The position numbers and the translations under genes are program-made. A DNA stretch of 34,708 nucleotides from Ignavibacteria bacterium (lineage in GTDB: Bacteria > Bacteroidota > Ignavibacteria > Tepidaquicellales > OLB5): NCBI GenBank assembly GCA_030835005.1, contig JAUQWT010000085.1:1-34708 (forward strand), in the 5' to 3' direction. Shown piece after piece: positions 15,934-24,315 of this stretch. The notes beneath the pieces were generated by a model that was not told the DNA's origin, made no database searches, and saw nothing but the letters and a program-made list of their open reading frames with translations. Position 1 is the first letter of the stretch, and every line of letters starts with the position of its first letter.

Positions 15934-16845
15934 TTGACCCAGGCAGTCAAACGGAATTCCAGTTTTTTCCCCGAAGACCTTATCGCTATTTCAGTTTCCG
16001 GCATAATTGTACTGGCGCAAATATACTGCTTCTGGATGGGTATGATAAAGGATGTCTCACAGATCATCATTCCGGCAGTATCGTCAACAGTATTAACCCT
16101 CTTTATTATCTACCGCAGAAGAACTTCATCAAAAACCATAAAATTTATAAGCAGCTATCTGCATATTCCGTTTTATGGAATAATTTTCAGCGCATTCCAG
16201 ACAATTATACATAAGATAAACCCGAATGACTATGATGCCCTGCTTTTAAGGATTGATCTGAGTGTGTTCGGATTTGACATAACGCGCAGTTTTGAACCAT
16301 TCATTAGCAAGGGTTTAACTGAAATACTTACACTTTCTTATTTTTCTTATTACGTTCTGCCAAGTCTGACTTTTGTGCTTCTGTATTTCAAAAAAGAAAG
16401 CGGCGCATTTACATTTTCAAGGCAGTACTTACTTGCCATATTGATTGCATGGTACAGCGCATTTATTTTTTACATAATTTTGCCGGCGGCGGGACCTGAT
16501 ATTGCTTTCCCGGAACACTATACTGTGCATCTTCAGGGACTCTCACCAATTACAAATACATATTTGAACAATCTCGGGCAGTACTTAAGGGAATCATTTG
16601 TCCGCAACACATTTCCCAGTCTGCACTTTTGCATTATACTTATCACAAACTTTTTTGCATATAAGCTGAGAAGAAAATACTTCCTCTTCTGCACTTTGCC
16701 TCTTGGAACCATGCTTGCAATAGCAACAGTGTACTTAAGGCAGCATTACCTTATCGATCTTGTTGGCTCTTTACCCCTGGCCGCTCTCAGCATTTACCTC
16801 TCAATAAAATTGATCAATTCACGTAACAAAAAAGAGGCCGCTTAA
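15934..16845 (+). CDS. PAP2-superfamily integral membrane enzyme (phosphatase or lipid phosphotransferase)
   Basis: The 303-residue product has about six membrane segments (for example residues 16-36, 44-59, 126-150 and 160-180). Late in the protein are the two PAP2 active-site motifs: FPSLHFC and LRQHYLIDLVGS, where the two His residues form the catalytic pair. LPAAGPDIAFP resembles the loop of the PAP2_3 branch, which includes inositol-phosphoceramide synthase-like enzymes, so a phospholipid or undecaprenyl-type substrate is possible but unproven. The start is TTG at 15934, 20 bases after the GlmU-like gene. The last codons and TAA lie inside the terminator at 16831. Confidence 0.8.
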   Translation: MTQAVKRNSSFFPEDLIAISVSGIIVLAQIYCFWMGMIKDVSQIIIPAVSSTVLTLFIIYRRRTSSKTIKFISSYLHIPFYGIIFSAFQTIIHKINPNDYDALLLRIDLSVFGFDITRSFEPFISKGLTEILTLSYFSYYVLPSLTFVLLYFKKESGAFTFSRQYLLAILIAWYSAFIFYIILPAAGPDIAFPEHYTVHLQGLSPITNTYLNNLGQYLRESFVRNTFPSLHFCIILITNFFAYKLRRKYFLFCTLPLGTMLAIATVYLRQHYLIDLVGSLPLAALSIYLSIKLINSRNKKEAA

Positions 16846-16856
16846 GCCTCCTTTGT
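16831..16856. terminator. Terminator overlapping the PAP2 gene stop
   Basis: GAGGC (16834-16838) pairs with GCCTC (16846-16850); an A-run precedes and a T-rich stretch follows. The loop CGCTTAA contains the TAA stop. It ends the porX-to-PAP2 run and faces the minus-strand OsmC gene. Confidence 0.65.
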
Positions 16857-16938
16857 TTTAATGTTATATTTTCGCTTTTTTACTTTTGCCTTCTCACTTT
16901 ATTTCACTATCCCGCCATTTAACTATTTCGCTATCTCG

Positions 16939-17382
16939 CTATGCATGATGTGTATGCTCTGCCATATCCTGTCCATCGGGGAAATGAAGATTGAGGTCAA
17001 CATCAATATCCGGATGAATGCTTTTTGCCACGGGACAGTGAAGAGCGACTGCTTCAAGAATTCCTCTTTTATCAAAAGGAATTCCGGCAGGAAACTTTAT
17101 ATCTGCAACAAGCTTTACAACTCTTCTTGGCGAATCTGAGCTCATATGCTTTTCTATTCTGCATGTTGTGCCTTCCATGTTTATGCCGCGGTCCAGCGCC
17201 GAAATTCCCATAGTAGTAAGGTAACATGCCGCCAGTGAAGCCGCCAACAGGTCTGTTGGCGAGAAACTTTCTCCTTTGCCTCGATTATCTGCCGGCGCAT
17301 CTGTTTCAATTGTTACTCCGCTTGATTTATGAATGGCTTTGCAGTGAAGGCCGCCTTCATAAGTTGTATTTATTTCTACCAT
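16939..17382 (-). CDS. OsmC/Ohr family protein
   Basis: The 147-residue product has the OsmC fold signatures: YEGGLHC, SPTDLLAASLAACYLTTMG with the first reactive Cys (C53) and VALHCPVAKSIHPD with the second (C116). The family reduces organic hydroperoxides through a Cys pair, usually recycled by a lipoyl or thiol donor. It ends in a His-rich tail (DMAEHTHHA). The start ATG at 17382 directly follows a TAATTTTG box and an ATGCAA/TTGCAT inverted repeat. It is separated from nrfA by a terminator, so it is its own unit. Confidence 0.85.
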   Translation of the reverse strand: MVEINTTYEGGLHCKAIHKSSGVTIETDAPADNRGKGESFSPTDLLAASLAACYLTTMGISALDRGINMEGTTCRIEKHMSSDSPRRVVKLVADIKFPAGIPFDKRGILEAVALHCPVAKSIHPDIDVDLNLHFPDGQDMAEHTHHA

Positions 17383-17413
17383 GATAATTATCTCCGGTTT
17401 GTTAGAAGCTCTT

Positions 17414-17438
17414 ATGCAAAATTAACCAATTATTGCAT
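17414..17438 (-). promoter_or_regulatory. Candidate operator/promoter of the OsmC gene
   Basis: ATGCAA (17414-17419) and TTGCAT (17433-17438) form an inverted repeat that covers a minus-strand TAATTTTG -7 box (17424-17417). A factor binding here would block the polymerase. There is no good -33 element at the usual distance. Confidence 0.35.
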
Positions 17439-17475
17439 CAAATAATCTGACGATTTTATGGATAATCGAATGAAA

Positions 17476-17496
17476 AAGGAGCCATTTGGCTCCCTT
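17476..17496 (-). terminator. Terminator after nrfHA
   Basis: GGAGCCA and TGGCTCC (17478-17493) pair around TT. Read on the minus strand the stem is followed by five T, about 120 bases past the nrfA stop. Confidence 0.7.
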
Positions 17497-17614
17497 AAAT
17501 TGCGTAGTTTGGATTATTTCCTCCCGGCGTTAGTCTGCGGCTCTACTTATCTTCAACACCAAATGTGAGTTTTTGAAAGCAAAGCACTCTAATATTTGAT
17601 TTTTAATATTTTAA

Positions 17615-18910
17615 TTACTTTGCTGCCAGATTTTTCATCAGTCTTTCTGCTGCAATTTGCGACTGCCGTGCATAATCAATCGCATTGCCTAATGTTTTCA
17701 ATGTTTCCTGAGGGGAGTGGAAACCCATAGAATTTTCTGCTGCAACAAAATCCCATCTAAGCTGTGCACGGCGATGAAGTTTTCGCGCTTCTTTCAATTG
17801 TTCATCTGTTGCACCTGCATCCTTAGCTGTTTTGATTGCAGTGATTGCATCCAGTATAGCATTCTCGGACTTAATCATTGTTTCATAAACCCTGTCCTGA
17901 ATTGTCTTAACTCTTCCTGCCAGTTCTTCTTCGCTCCACTTATGACAAGTCTGGCAGGCATTGTTGATGTTGCGCAGCGGTGATTTTATCCAGTGATTTG
18001 TAACTTTGAGGGAACCAACTCTTTCATACGGCATGTGGCAATCAACGCAGCTTACACCGCTTTTAGCATGTATGCCTGTTGACCATGTTTCAAACTCCGG
18101 GTGCTGCATTTTTATCATTGGCGCACCGGATGTTTCGTGATCCCAATCTTTAAAACCGTACTCATCATAATATGCTTCAATGCTGTCAACAGAAAGGCCC
18201 TTATCCCACGGGAATGTCAGATATTTTCCATCGCCTTTGAAGTAATACTCAACATGGCATTGCCCGCAAACATAGCTTCTCATCTGCTCGCGCGTGGCTT
18301 TTGTAACATCAATTCCTCTTCTCTGCATCGCTTCAATGAATGCCGGACGCTGAACTCTAAGCGCCATTGTCTTGGGGTCATGGCAATCAAGGCAGCCGAT
18401 GCCCTTATCATAATGCGCGCCCACATCTTTAAACATCGCTTTGTAAAAATTCTCTGTGCCCATTTTTTCAACATCAACAAGTACCTGTGAGCTTTTGCAG
18501 CTGATACAGGTATTTGCAGTCTTTTCATTAACGCGCAGAGTGTTTTTCACATCAGTAATAGCCCAGTAATGTCCGCGCTCTTCGCGGTAATCTTTAGAGA
18601 ATGGATAACCTGCAAACAGTTTTATCAACTGCGGATACTTCTCTAGCTTCTGGTAATTATCCGAGCCCCCGAATTGAGTAGGACCTTCATTTGTTTCAGT
18701 TTTTAAAAAGCTGTCATACTCAAACGGGAAATTTTCGCCCCATACTTTAGGGTCGGTTTCTTTATCACCAACAGGTTTGAATACAGATGGATACAAATTT
18801 GCTTCCTGCTTCTTTTCGAATATGTTTATCAGCAGCAGCGTAATTCCAACCGTCACCAGTGCAGTTATGAAAAAGATGAAGAAATATTTTTTATTTAACG
18901 GGTTAGCCAT
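17615..18910 (-). CDS. nrfA: Ammonia-forming cytochrome c nitrite reductase, catalytic subunit
   Basis: The 431-residue product has an N-terminal membrane helix or signal (residues 9-30). It carries five haem sites: the catalytic CxxCK (CISCK, 135-139) and four CxxCH (173-177, 215-219, 288-292, 319-323). The distal-pocket residues R126, Y222 and H270 are present, and E221/Y222 with K267 and Q269 fit the calcium-binding form. NrfA reduces nitrite to ammonium with six electrons in the periplasm, receiving them from the quinol-oxidising NrfH. The protein is followed by C-terminal helices as usual. It lies 59 bases after nrfH. Confidence 0.97.
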   Translation of the reverse strand: MANPLNKKYFFIFFITALVTVGITLLLINIFEKKQEANLYPSVFKPVGDKETDPKVWGENFPFEYDSFLKTETNEGPTQFGGSDNYQKLEKYPQLIKLFAGYPFSKDYREERGHYWAITDVKNTLRVNEKTANTCISCKSSQVLVDVEKMGTENFYKAMFKDVGAHYDKGIGCLDCHDPKTMALRVQRPAFIEAMQRRGIDVTKATREQMRSYVCGQCHVEYYFKGDGKYLTFPWDKGLSVDSIEAYYDEYGFKDWDHETSGAPMIKMQHPEFETWSTGIHAKSGVSCVDCHMPYERVGSLKVTNHWIKSPLRNINNACQTCHKWSEEELAGRVKTIQDRVYETMIKSENAILDAITAIKTAKDAGATDEQLKEARKLHRRAQLRWDFVAAENSMGFHSPQETLKTLGNAIDYARQSQIAAERLMKNLAAK

Positions 18911-18969
18911 GATAAAATTTGTTATTTAATATTTGATTTCTTTAGCGTTCAATTCGTAATTCCTAATTG

Positions 18970-19413
18970 TCATTTCATATGCCCCACGCTTCTATGGCAT
19001 GATGTGCACTGAATCTTCGTGTTCTCGGTTTCATGAAAAGTAATGCCCGATACTACAGTTGTATGGCAGTAGCGGCAATTTTCTTCAAGTATGTCTCTGT
19101 TCCTTTGGTTGACTTGTATGGGTTCATGGAAATCGCCTGATGTAAATGCGTAACTGTGATTCCACCCGTTTAGACCTTTGGTGAACCACTTGCCGGCAAA
19201 GTTTTTGGGAGTATGGCAGTCATTACAAGTTGCAACTGAGCGGTGAGAGCCTCTTTGCCAGCCGTTGTACTGGTCATCCATTATATGGCAGTTATCGCAT
19301 GCTGCGGGGTCATCCTGCAAATATGAATATCCCTTGGCATAATAGAAAGTTGCCCCGCCAATTCCCGCCGCAACTCCGGTAAATATATAAAGTAAAAGGA
19401 AAAGTTTTCCCAT
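18970..19413 (-). CDS. nrfH: Cytochrome c nitrite reductase small subunit (quinol dehydrogenase)
   Basis: The 147-residue product has one N-terminal membrane helix (residues 4-25) and four CxxCH haem sites: CDNCH, CNDCH, CRYCH and CTSCH. This is the NapC/NirT-type NrfH. A Met near the first haem (CHIMDDQY) is the known unusual ligand of this family. It passes electrons from menaquinol to NrfA in the membrane complex. It is the first gene of the operon, with a promoter-like sequence just upstream. Confidence 0.95.
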   Translation of the reverse strand: MGKLFLLLYIFTGVAAGIGGATFYYAKGYSYLQDDPAACDNCHIMDDQYNGWQRGSHRSVATCNDCHTPKNFAGKWFTKGLNGWNHSYAFTSGDFHEPIQVNQRNRDILEENCRYCHTTVVSGITFHETENTKIQCTSCHRSVGHMK

Positions 19414-19432
19414 CTATAGTTTCATCTTTACA

Positions 19433-19463
19433 CAAAATTTCTCATTTTTTTGTCAACTTTCAA
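19433..19463 (-). promoter_or_regulatory. Probable nrfHA promoter
   Basis: On the minus strand TTG (19463-19461) is 20 bases from AAATTTTG (19440-19433), one mismatch from TAnnTTTG. The ATGA-N6-TCAT sites of the sulfur promoter are not found at the matching place. Confidence 0.35.
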
Positions 19464-19530
19464 GTGAAAATCGTTTTTGAATATCCTTTGAGAAAGTAAT
19501 TTTGTTTAGTATAGTCTTCGACCTTTGTCA

Positions 19531-19555
19531 AAAAAAAGGAGCCTGTTGGCTCCTT
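19531..19555 (-). terminator. Terminator after the porin-like gene
   Basis: AAGGAGCC (19536-19543) and GGCTCCTT (19548-19555) pair around TGTT. On the minus strand the stem is followed by a long T-run. Confidence 0.8.
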
Positions 19556-19624
19556 GGTCTGTATTCCTATTTTTGATTTGTTGCTTTACTTTGTTTCATA
19601 TCTTTCATTTCGCGCTCCCCTGCC

Positions 19625-20686
19625 TTACTTAAACACAAAGAAAAACGTCATACGTGCAGCAAGATCTGTTTTGCGCTCTGCAGCTGTATTAGTCTTTTTA
19701 GCATATGAGTTCATCCAAACATTCGGCATGAAATGGATATTCTCTATCGGCATGTAATCCAGGCCAACAGTGATGAAGTTTTCTTTGTAGCCCGTGGAGT
19801 CATTTTTTGAATCCGGATTGTACATATCATACCTTGCAAACACGTTCAGTACAGGTTTATTTTCCCTGCCCAGCAAGTTACCCCAGATAAATCCGCCAAT
19901 TCCAAATGGCGCTGCGTCAACTCCTGTTCCTCCGGCATTTTTCTGAGTCTGCTGAAACACCTCAACACCTGCATTGAATTTTTCATAGGTGTAACCAACA
20001 AATCCTTTTAGTGTAGTTTTATTCTTCTCACCGTCTGCGGGTTCATAGTCGCCATACACTTCCATTTGCAGGCCTTTTACTGGCTTAGCAAATAATGTTC
20101 CGTAGTACTTCTTGTGTTTATTAATTTCAGGTTTCTGCCCGTTTCCGTTGCCTATCATAAATGCAAAGCCATAATTGCCCGCTTTATCAAACTTGCCGCG
20201 GGCGGCCACGCCTAAGTCGCTTGCTAGTACAAATCCTCTCATATCTATCAGGGTTTTTTCAACTGCGCGGTAATTCCATGCCTTTTCACTAAGAGCCCAT
20301 GAAATTGTTGGAGTTGGCACAAGTCCTATAGCAAAGCTTACTTTTTCAAATGCCTTCCATTCAACAAATGCAGTTTTTATGATTAGGCCAAATCTCGTGC
20401 TGGTGATTATTTTGTCGTTGCCTTCAAGCAGTATCTGCGAGCTGAACTTGTCATTAAAAACATAATCATACCCAAGGTATGCCCTTCGCATTTCAAATCC
20501 CTGGAATGATTTGCTATAAGGGGAGTACTGCGTTGAACTACCGGTAGAATCACCCGAAACTTTAAAAAAGTAATCCCCGAAAACATATCCCCAAAGCTTT
20601 CCGCCTTTATCCTGAGAATGAACGCTGTCAGCACTCAAACTTATGATACTTAGAAACAGCAAAACTGATAACAATTCTTTTTTCAT
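19625..20686 (-). CDS. Porin-like outer-membrane beta-barrel protein (phosphate-selective porin O/P-like)
   Basis: The 353-residue product has a signal peptide (MKKELLSVLLFLSIISLSADSVHSQ). Strands typical of large porins follow: GYVFGDYFFKV, FEMRRAYLGYDYVFNDKFSSQILLEGN, AFVEWKAFEKVSFAIGLVPTP and YMPIENIHFMPNVWMNSY, ending in an aromatic strand MTFFFVFK as outer-membrane barrels require. The RRAYLG(Y/F) motif and long strands recall the OprO/OprP and related DUF families. The substrate is unknown. It sits between terminators (19531 and 20796), so it is monocistronic, and between nrf and OsmC genes, where nitrite or anion entry is one possibility. Confidence 0.75.
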   Translation of the reverse strand: MKKELLSVLLFLSIISLSADSVHSQDKGGKLWGYVFGDYFFKVSGDSTGSSTQYSPYSKSFQGFEMRRAYLGYDYVFNDKFSSQILLEGNDKIITSTRFGLIIKTAFVEWKAFEKVSFAIGLVPTPTISWALSEKAWNYRAVEKTLIDMRGFVLASDLGVAARGKFDKAGNYGFAFMIGNGNGQKPEINKHKKYYGTLFAKPVKGLQMEVYGDYEPADGEKNKTTLKGFVGYTYEKFNAGVEVFQQTQKNAGGTGVDAAPFGIGGFIWGNLLGRENKPVLNVFARYDMYNPDSKNDSTGYKENFITVGLDYMPIENIHFMPNVWMNSYAKKTNTAAERKTDLAARMTFFFVFK

Positions 20687-20795
20687 ATTACTGTATAAAT
20701 TAATTTATAAGTTATTGTTAAATTCTTAATTATTTATATAAAATTATCGTTAAGAAATTAAGTTAATGTAAACAAATTATTAAGTTTCCATTAAG

Positions 20796-20840
20796 AAAAA
20801 ACCCCCGAATCATTCCAAAATGGGATGAAACGGGGGCTTT
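20796..20840 (-). terminator. Terminator after the CoA-transferase/OsmC operon
   Basis: CCCCCG (20802-20807) pairs with CGGGGG (20831-20836), and inside CATTCC pairs with GGGATG around an AAAA loop. On the minus strand the stem is followed by TTTTTTCTT. Confidence 0.85.
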
Positions 20841-20897
20841 ATTTCATTGAAGCATAATCTTTAATATTAACCGAACATTATTCACAGAATCTTAACA

Positions 20898-21305
20898 CTA
20901 CTTATTAAGATTGTATGAAGAAGTTAGTTCCGCAGATTTATGCAGCATTGCATGAACGCGGCAGTACTTTTCCTCGGAAAGTTTTATTGCACGCTCAATG
21001 ACTTCCGGCTCAAGCTCCCTGCCAATGAAGTTATATGTTAAGTGTATCCTGGTGTAAACTTTTGGATGTTCAGGTGCTTCTTCGGCAGTAATATCTATCC
21101 AGAATTTATCGATCTTCTTTCTTGATTTGCCGACTATCAGCGCGCAATCCATCATAGTGCATCCGGCAAGTGCCTGCAAAAGCAGCTGTGCAGGTGATGC
21201 CGCACTGGCATTCTCACCGGAATCCATTAAAACCGTTAATCCATTCTCAGTTGTACCTTTTAGCTTGAAGCCTTCAATCCACTCAACACTGGCTGTTTTT
21301 GTCAT
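20898..21305 (-). CDS. OsmC-family protein, second copy
   Basis: The 135-residue product has the compact OsmC form: SWI-like start (SVEWIEGFKLKG), ASPAQLLLQALAGCTMMDCALIV with C49 and C54, and EEKYCRVHAML with C115. It resembles the YhfA-type branch more than Ohr. Role is probably thiol-based peroxide handling or a reactive sulfur reaction. It starts 16 bases after the CoA-transferase stop, so both are one transcript ending at the terminator 20796-20840. Confidence 0.85.
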   Translation of the reverse strand: MTKTASVEWIEGFKLKGTTENGLTVLMDSGENASAASPAQLLLQALAGCTMMDCALIVGKSRKKIDKFWIDITAEEAPEHPKVYTRIHLTYNFIGRELEPEVIERAIKLSEEKYCRVHAMLHKSAELTSSYNLNK

Positions 21306-21321
21306 TTATCAAAAAGTATTC

Positions 21322-22665
21322 TTAATTATAGTTCTTTGATTTTGCAAACTTCTCAAGCTCTTCGCGAAACTTTGGATGCGAAATGCCTATAAGCGCACTT
21401 ACTCTTTCCCTCACATTCATTCCATGAAGGTCAACGGCGCCGTACTCGGTAACAACCCAGTGTACATCACCGCGTGAAGTAGTGACTCCTGCCCCCTCTT
21501 CAAGATGCGGAACGATCCTTGAAAGTGTGCCTTTCTTTGCAGTTGATTGCAGCGCAATTATCGGTTTACCGCCTTTTGAACGTGAAGCGCCCCTGATAAA
21601 ATCAACCTGCCCGCCAAATCCGCTGTAGAAATTGTAGCCTATTGAGTCAGAGCAAACCTGCCCTGTCATATCAACCTGCAGACATGAGTTTATTGCCACC
21701 ATCTTATCATTTCTTGCAATTACGAAAGGATCATTTACAAAATCTGTTGTTCTCATTTCAACAAAAGGATTATTGTGAATATACTCGAAAAGCGTATGCG
21801 AGCCAAGCACAAAAGAAGTTACCATCTTTCCTCGAAGAAGTGTTTTCTTATCGCAGTTAATTACTCCGCTTTCTATAAGCGGTATTACACCGTCTGAAAA
21901 CATCTCTGTATGGATACCAAGATCTTTCCTGTCGCCAAGGAGTCCAAGCACTGCATCGGGAATCGCGCCGATACCCATTTGAAGTGTTGAACCGTCTTCA
22001 ATAAGATCTGCGATATTCTGTCCGATTTTCTGAAAAATTTTCAGCTCTTCCGGGTCTTTTTCTGCATGCATTCCGGGGAGCTCCTGCAAATCCTGTTCAT
22101 ACTCAAAGGCATAATCAATATCACTAATGTTGATGAAGCTGTCTCCGTGTACCCTTGGCATTTTGGGATTTACCTGTGCGATTACAAGCCTTGCAACATG
22201 TACAGCAGCCTTTGTGCAGTCAACAGCAACACCCATGCTGCAGAATCCATGCATATCCGGAGGTGACACCTGAATAAGCACTACATCAACCAAATGTTTC
22301 GTATCATGATTTATAAGTTTCGGTATTTCTGAAAGGAATATCGGCATAAAATCTGCTTTGCCTGCATTAACAACCTTACGTGTATTGGCTCCAAGAAAAA
22401 ATCCATTATGCCTGAAATGGCCTTCCATTTCAGGTTTCATATACGGCGCTTCGCCAAATACCATTAAGTGGCAGATTTCAACATCTTTTAATTCGGGAGC
22501 TCTTTCTGACATTGCTTCCACAAGCCTTTGCGGATATGCACAGCCTGACTGAATATAAACCCTGTCTCCTGATTTTATTGCTTTTACAGATTCTTCGGGT
22601 GTAACAAATTTATTGGAATATTTTTGTCTGATTCTATTCGATTTTTCTTTAATTTGAGTTAACAC
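21322..22665 (-). CDS. Acetyl-CoA hydrolase/transferase family CoA-transferase
   Basis: The 447-residue product matches the family that includes 4-hydroxybutyrate and acetate CoA-transferases: SGCAYPQRLVEAM near residue 40, IQVSPPDMHGFCSMG, the motif LQMGIGAIPDAVL, the catalytic Glu in HTEMFSDG (about residue 254), and FGGQVDFIRGASRSKGG with ALIGISHPKFRE at the end. It moves CoA between an acyl-CoA and a carboxylate, for example in acetate or butyrate metabolism; the exact substrate cannot be read. The start is GTG at 22665 with AGGAG about eight bases upstream. The downstream OsmC gene is coupled. Confidence 0.88.
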   Translation of the reverse strand: MLTQIKEKSNRIRQKYSNKFVTPEESVKAIKSGDRVYIQSGCAYPQRLVEAMSERAPELKDVEICHLMVFGEAPYMKPEMEGHFRHNGFFLGANTRKVVNAGKADFMPIFLSEIPKLINHDTKHLVDVVLIQVSPPDMHGFCSMGVAVDCTKAAVHVARLVIAQVNPKMPRVHGDSFINISDIDYAFEYEQDLQELPGMHAEKDPEELKIFQKIGQNIADLIEDGSTLQMGIGAIPDAVLGLLGDRKDLGIHTEMFSDGVIPLIESGVINCDKKTLLRGKMVTSFVLGSHTLFEYIHNNPFVEMRTTDFVNDPFVIARNDKMVAINSCLQVDMTGQVCSDSIGYNFYSGFGGQVDFIRGASRSKGGKPIIALQSTAKKGTLSRIVPHLEEGAGVTTSRGDVHWVVTEYGAVDLHGMNVRERVSALIGISHPKFREELEKFAKSKNYN

Positions 22666-22742
22666 AGCTCTTTTCTCCTGTCAATCTTGGTTAGTTGTAT
22701 TATGTTTAATTCATTCTGATGAATATAAATCTTTTTCAAAAT

Positions 22743-23999
22743 CTATTTCTTTTCTCTTTCGTCAAAGAAGTCTCCCAGTTTAAATCTTGCATTTATGAAT
22801 GCCGTTATAACTCCAAACTTCCCGGATTGAGTTTTAGAAAGCCTTATGGACGGGCCGAATGCAAATGCGTTAAGCGCAAAGCCTTCTCCTATATTGGATA
22901 CCATTATTTCAACAAGAAGCTGGAAATTTCTTATTTTTTTCAACGTAGCGTTTACCCTGAAATCAAATACTGCTCCGGCAAGGCGGCTTTCGCGTGTCAT
23001 CATTCCAATATGCGTTTCATTTGCATAATATGCAATATAAACCTGTGATCGGGTTGAGCCAAACATCCTGAACGGGTAACGGAACTCTGCATTAAGATAT
23101 GTTCCTTTAAGCACATTGTTAGGCATTGGTTTTGTACTGTCGCCGTTCTCGTAAAACGTATACATCGGCCCGTTAGTGTTATTCATATTCCCGGCCAGCT
23201 TTACATCACTAAGTACACCAACTTCCAGAAAATTGCCAAGCGGGATCACATAGCTTAACTCGATCGCTCTTATAGGTGAATATATATTATTATACTGCTT
23301 CCACGGATAGTTATCTCCTGCTGCCGGATCTATGGCGTGTGTATTCAGGTTATCTATACTGGTATTATAGCTTACACTCACTCCTATAATATTCATTCCA
23401 ACACTAACAAGATCACTTTCAAACGGTGCGCTGTATTTGTTCCCAATGCCAAATGTAAAACCTATCGATCGTTTGAGCGGTATGCCCAGCTTTTCGCCTC
23501 CGAATAACTGAAAGTACGGATTGATATAAGCAGTTGTGCTTCTGATCGTACGCTCTCTTTTAGGAGGCGCAATAAACTCTTTAATTTTTATCTGCCGTAT
23601 GACATCTAAGAACACACTGGCGTAATCAAGCCTTTTGGCGTTCATGTTCTCTTTATTGGTACCGGTCCAGCTGATCAGGCCATCCTGTACACGCTTAGAA
23701 AGCTGGCTCCATGCATATCTTTGTGCGCTTGGATCGCTTTCATCACCCAGCACTACGTACTGGTTTTGAGAGTTTCCATCCATAACATTGATAACTATAG
23801 TATAACTCTCAAGCTTGGGATCGATCCCCATATCATCCTGTGCCATAATAAATACGCTGTCATCATCTGCGCGCGCCATTATTTTGAAATACTTCCAGGA
23901 ACGCGGATTGCCTTCATCTTCTTGTTGAGCGTAAACGCTTATTAATTCGAAAGAACTAACAAATATTGCAAGAGCTATTAATTTTATCAGGGTTTTCAT
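22743..23999 (-). CDS. Exported outer-membrane protein, unknown function
   Basis: The 418-residue product has a signal peptide (MKTLIKLIALAIFVSSFELISVYAQ). An N-terminal soluble domain of about 120 residues (YFKIMARADDDSVFIMAQDD..., DYASVFLDVIRQIKIKEF) is followed by glycine- and aromatic-rich strands (SIGFTFGIGNKY, IIGVSVSYNTS, AIELSYVIPLGNFLEVGV, SQVYIAYYANETHIGMM). The protein closes with AFINARFKLGDFF. It therefore looks like a periplasmic domain joined to a barrel. No family is recognised. The promoter (24049-24115) shares two regulatory sites and exact geometry with the sulfide:quinone oxidoreductase promoter, so it may belong to the same response. A 77-base gap separates it from the CoA-transferase. 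Confidence 0.65.
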   Translation of the reverse strand: MKTLIKLIALAIFVSSFELISVYAQQEDEGNPRSWKYFKIMARADDDSVFIMAQDDMGIDPKLESYTIVINVMDGNSQNQYVVLGDESDPSAQRYAWSQLSKRVQDGLISWTGTNKENMNAKRLDYASVFLDVIRQIKIKEFIAPPKRERTIRSTTAYINPYFQLFGGEKLGIPLKRSIGFTFGIGNKYSAPFESDLVSVGMNIIGVSVSYNTSIDNLNTHAIDPAAGDNYPWKQYNNIYSPIRAIELSYVIPLGNFLEVGVLSDVKLAGNMNNTNGPMYTFYENGDSTKPMPNNVLKGTYLNAEFRYPFRMFGSTRSQVYIAYYANETHIGMMTRESRLAGAVFDFRVNATLKKIRNFQLLVEIMVSNIGEGFALNAFAFGPSIRLSKTQSGKFGVITAFINARFKLGDFFDEREKK

Positions 24000-24048
24000 A
24001 TTCCTATTTATTGTAATTAATTTAAAATACTTTAACTTAATTACACTA

Positions 24049-24056
24049 CAAAATTA
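24049..24056 (-). promoter_or_regulatory. -7 box of the 22743-23999 promoter
   Basis: TAATTTTG on the minus strand (24056-24049) matches TAnnTTTG. There is no TTTG at the usual upstream spacing, which fits a promoter depending on an activator bound at 24078-24115. Confidence 0.5.
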
Positions 24057-24077
24057 GTCTTAATCGTCATATTATAC

Positions 24078-24115
24078 TATGATTTGACTCATTAACATTA
24101 ATGACCTGCATCATT
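24078..24115 (-). promoter_or_regulatory. Tandem ATGA-N6-TCAT operator sites (outer-membrane protein promoter)
   Basis: Site 1 is TATGATTTGACTCATT (24078-24093) and site 2 is AATGACCTGCATCATT (24100-24115). Centres are 22 bases apart (two helix turns) and lie 33 and 55 bases from the -7 box centre. Half-site spacing is as in Crp/Fnr-family operators. The same arrangement occurs at 26560-26597. Confidence 0.6.
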
Positions 24116-24257
24116 CTGATTTCTTATGTTCTTTAAAGTAAAAGAGCAAGAATCTTAGGACTTCCTGGAGCGTAACCATTCCACTAAAATACACCGTTAA
24201 TACGTGAGCAGTAAGTGTTAATTGAATGAATCTCATGTAACATAATCAATTACATTA

Positions 24258-24281
24258 AAATAGCTGAAATATCAGCTATTT
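24258..24281 (-). terminator. Hairpin after the sulfur operon
   Basis: AAATAGCTGA (24258-24267) and TCAGCTATTT (24272-24281) are exact reverse complements around AATA, 35 bases past the DsrE2-like stop. The T-tract is short, so termination is probable rather than certain. Confidence 0.6.
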
Positions 24282-24315
24282 GCAGAGGCCGGTAATGTTT
24301 CAAAACGATGAGTTT

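Noticed and set aside
24067..24082. TCATA-N6-TATGA palindrome near the outer-membrane protein promoter
   Set aside because: It is symmetric but has the half-sites inverted and does not fit the geometry of the two promoters; it may only reflect overlap with the first operator site.
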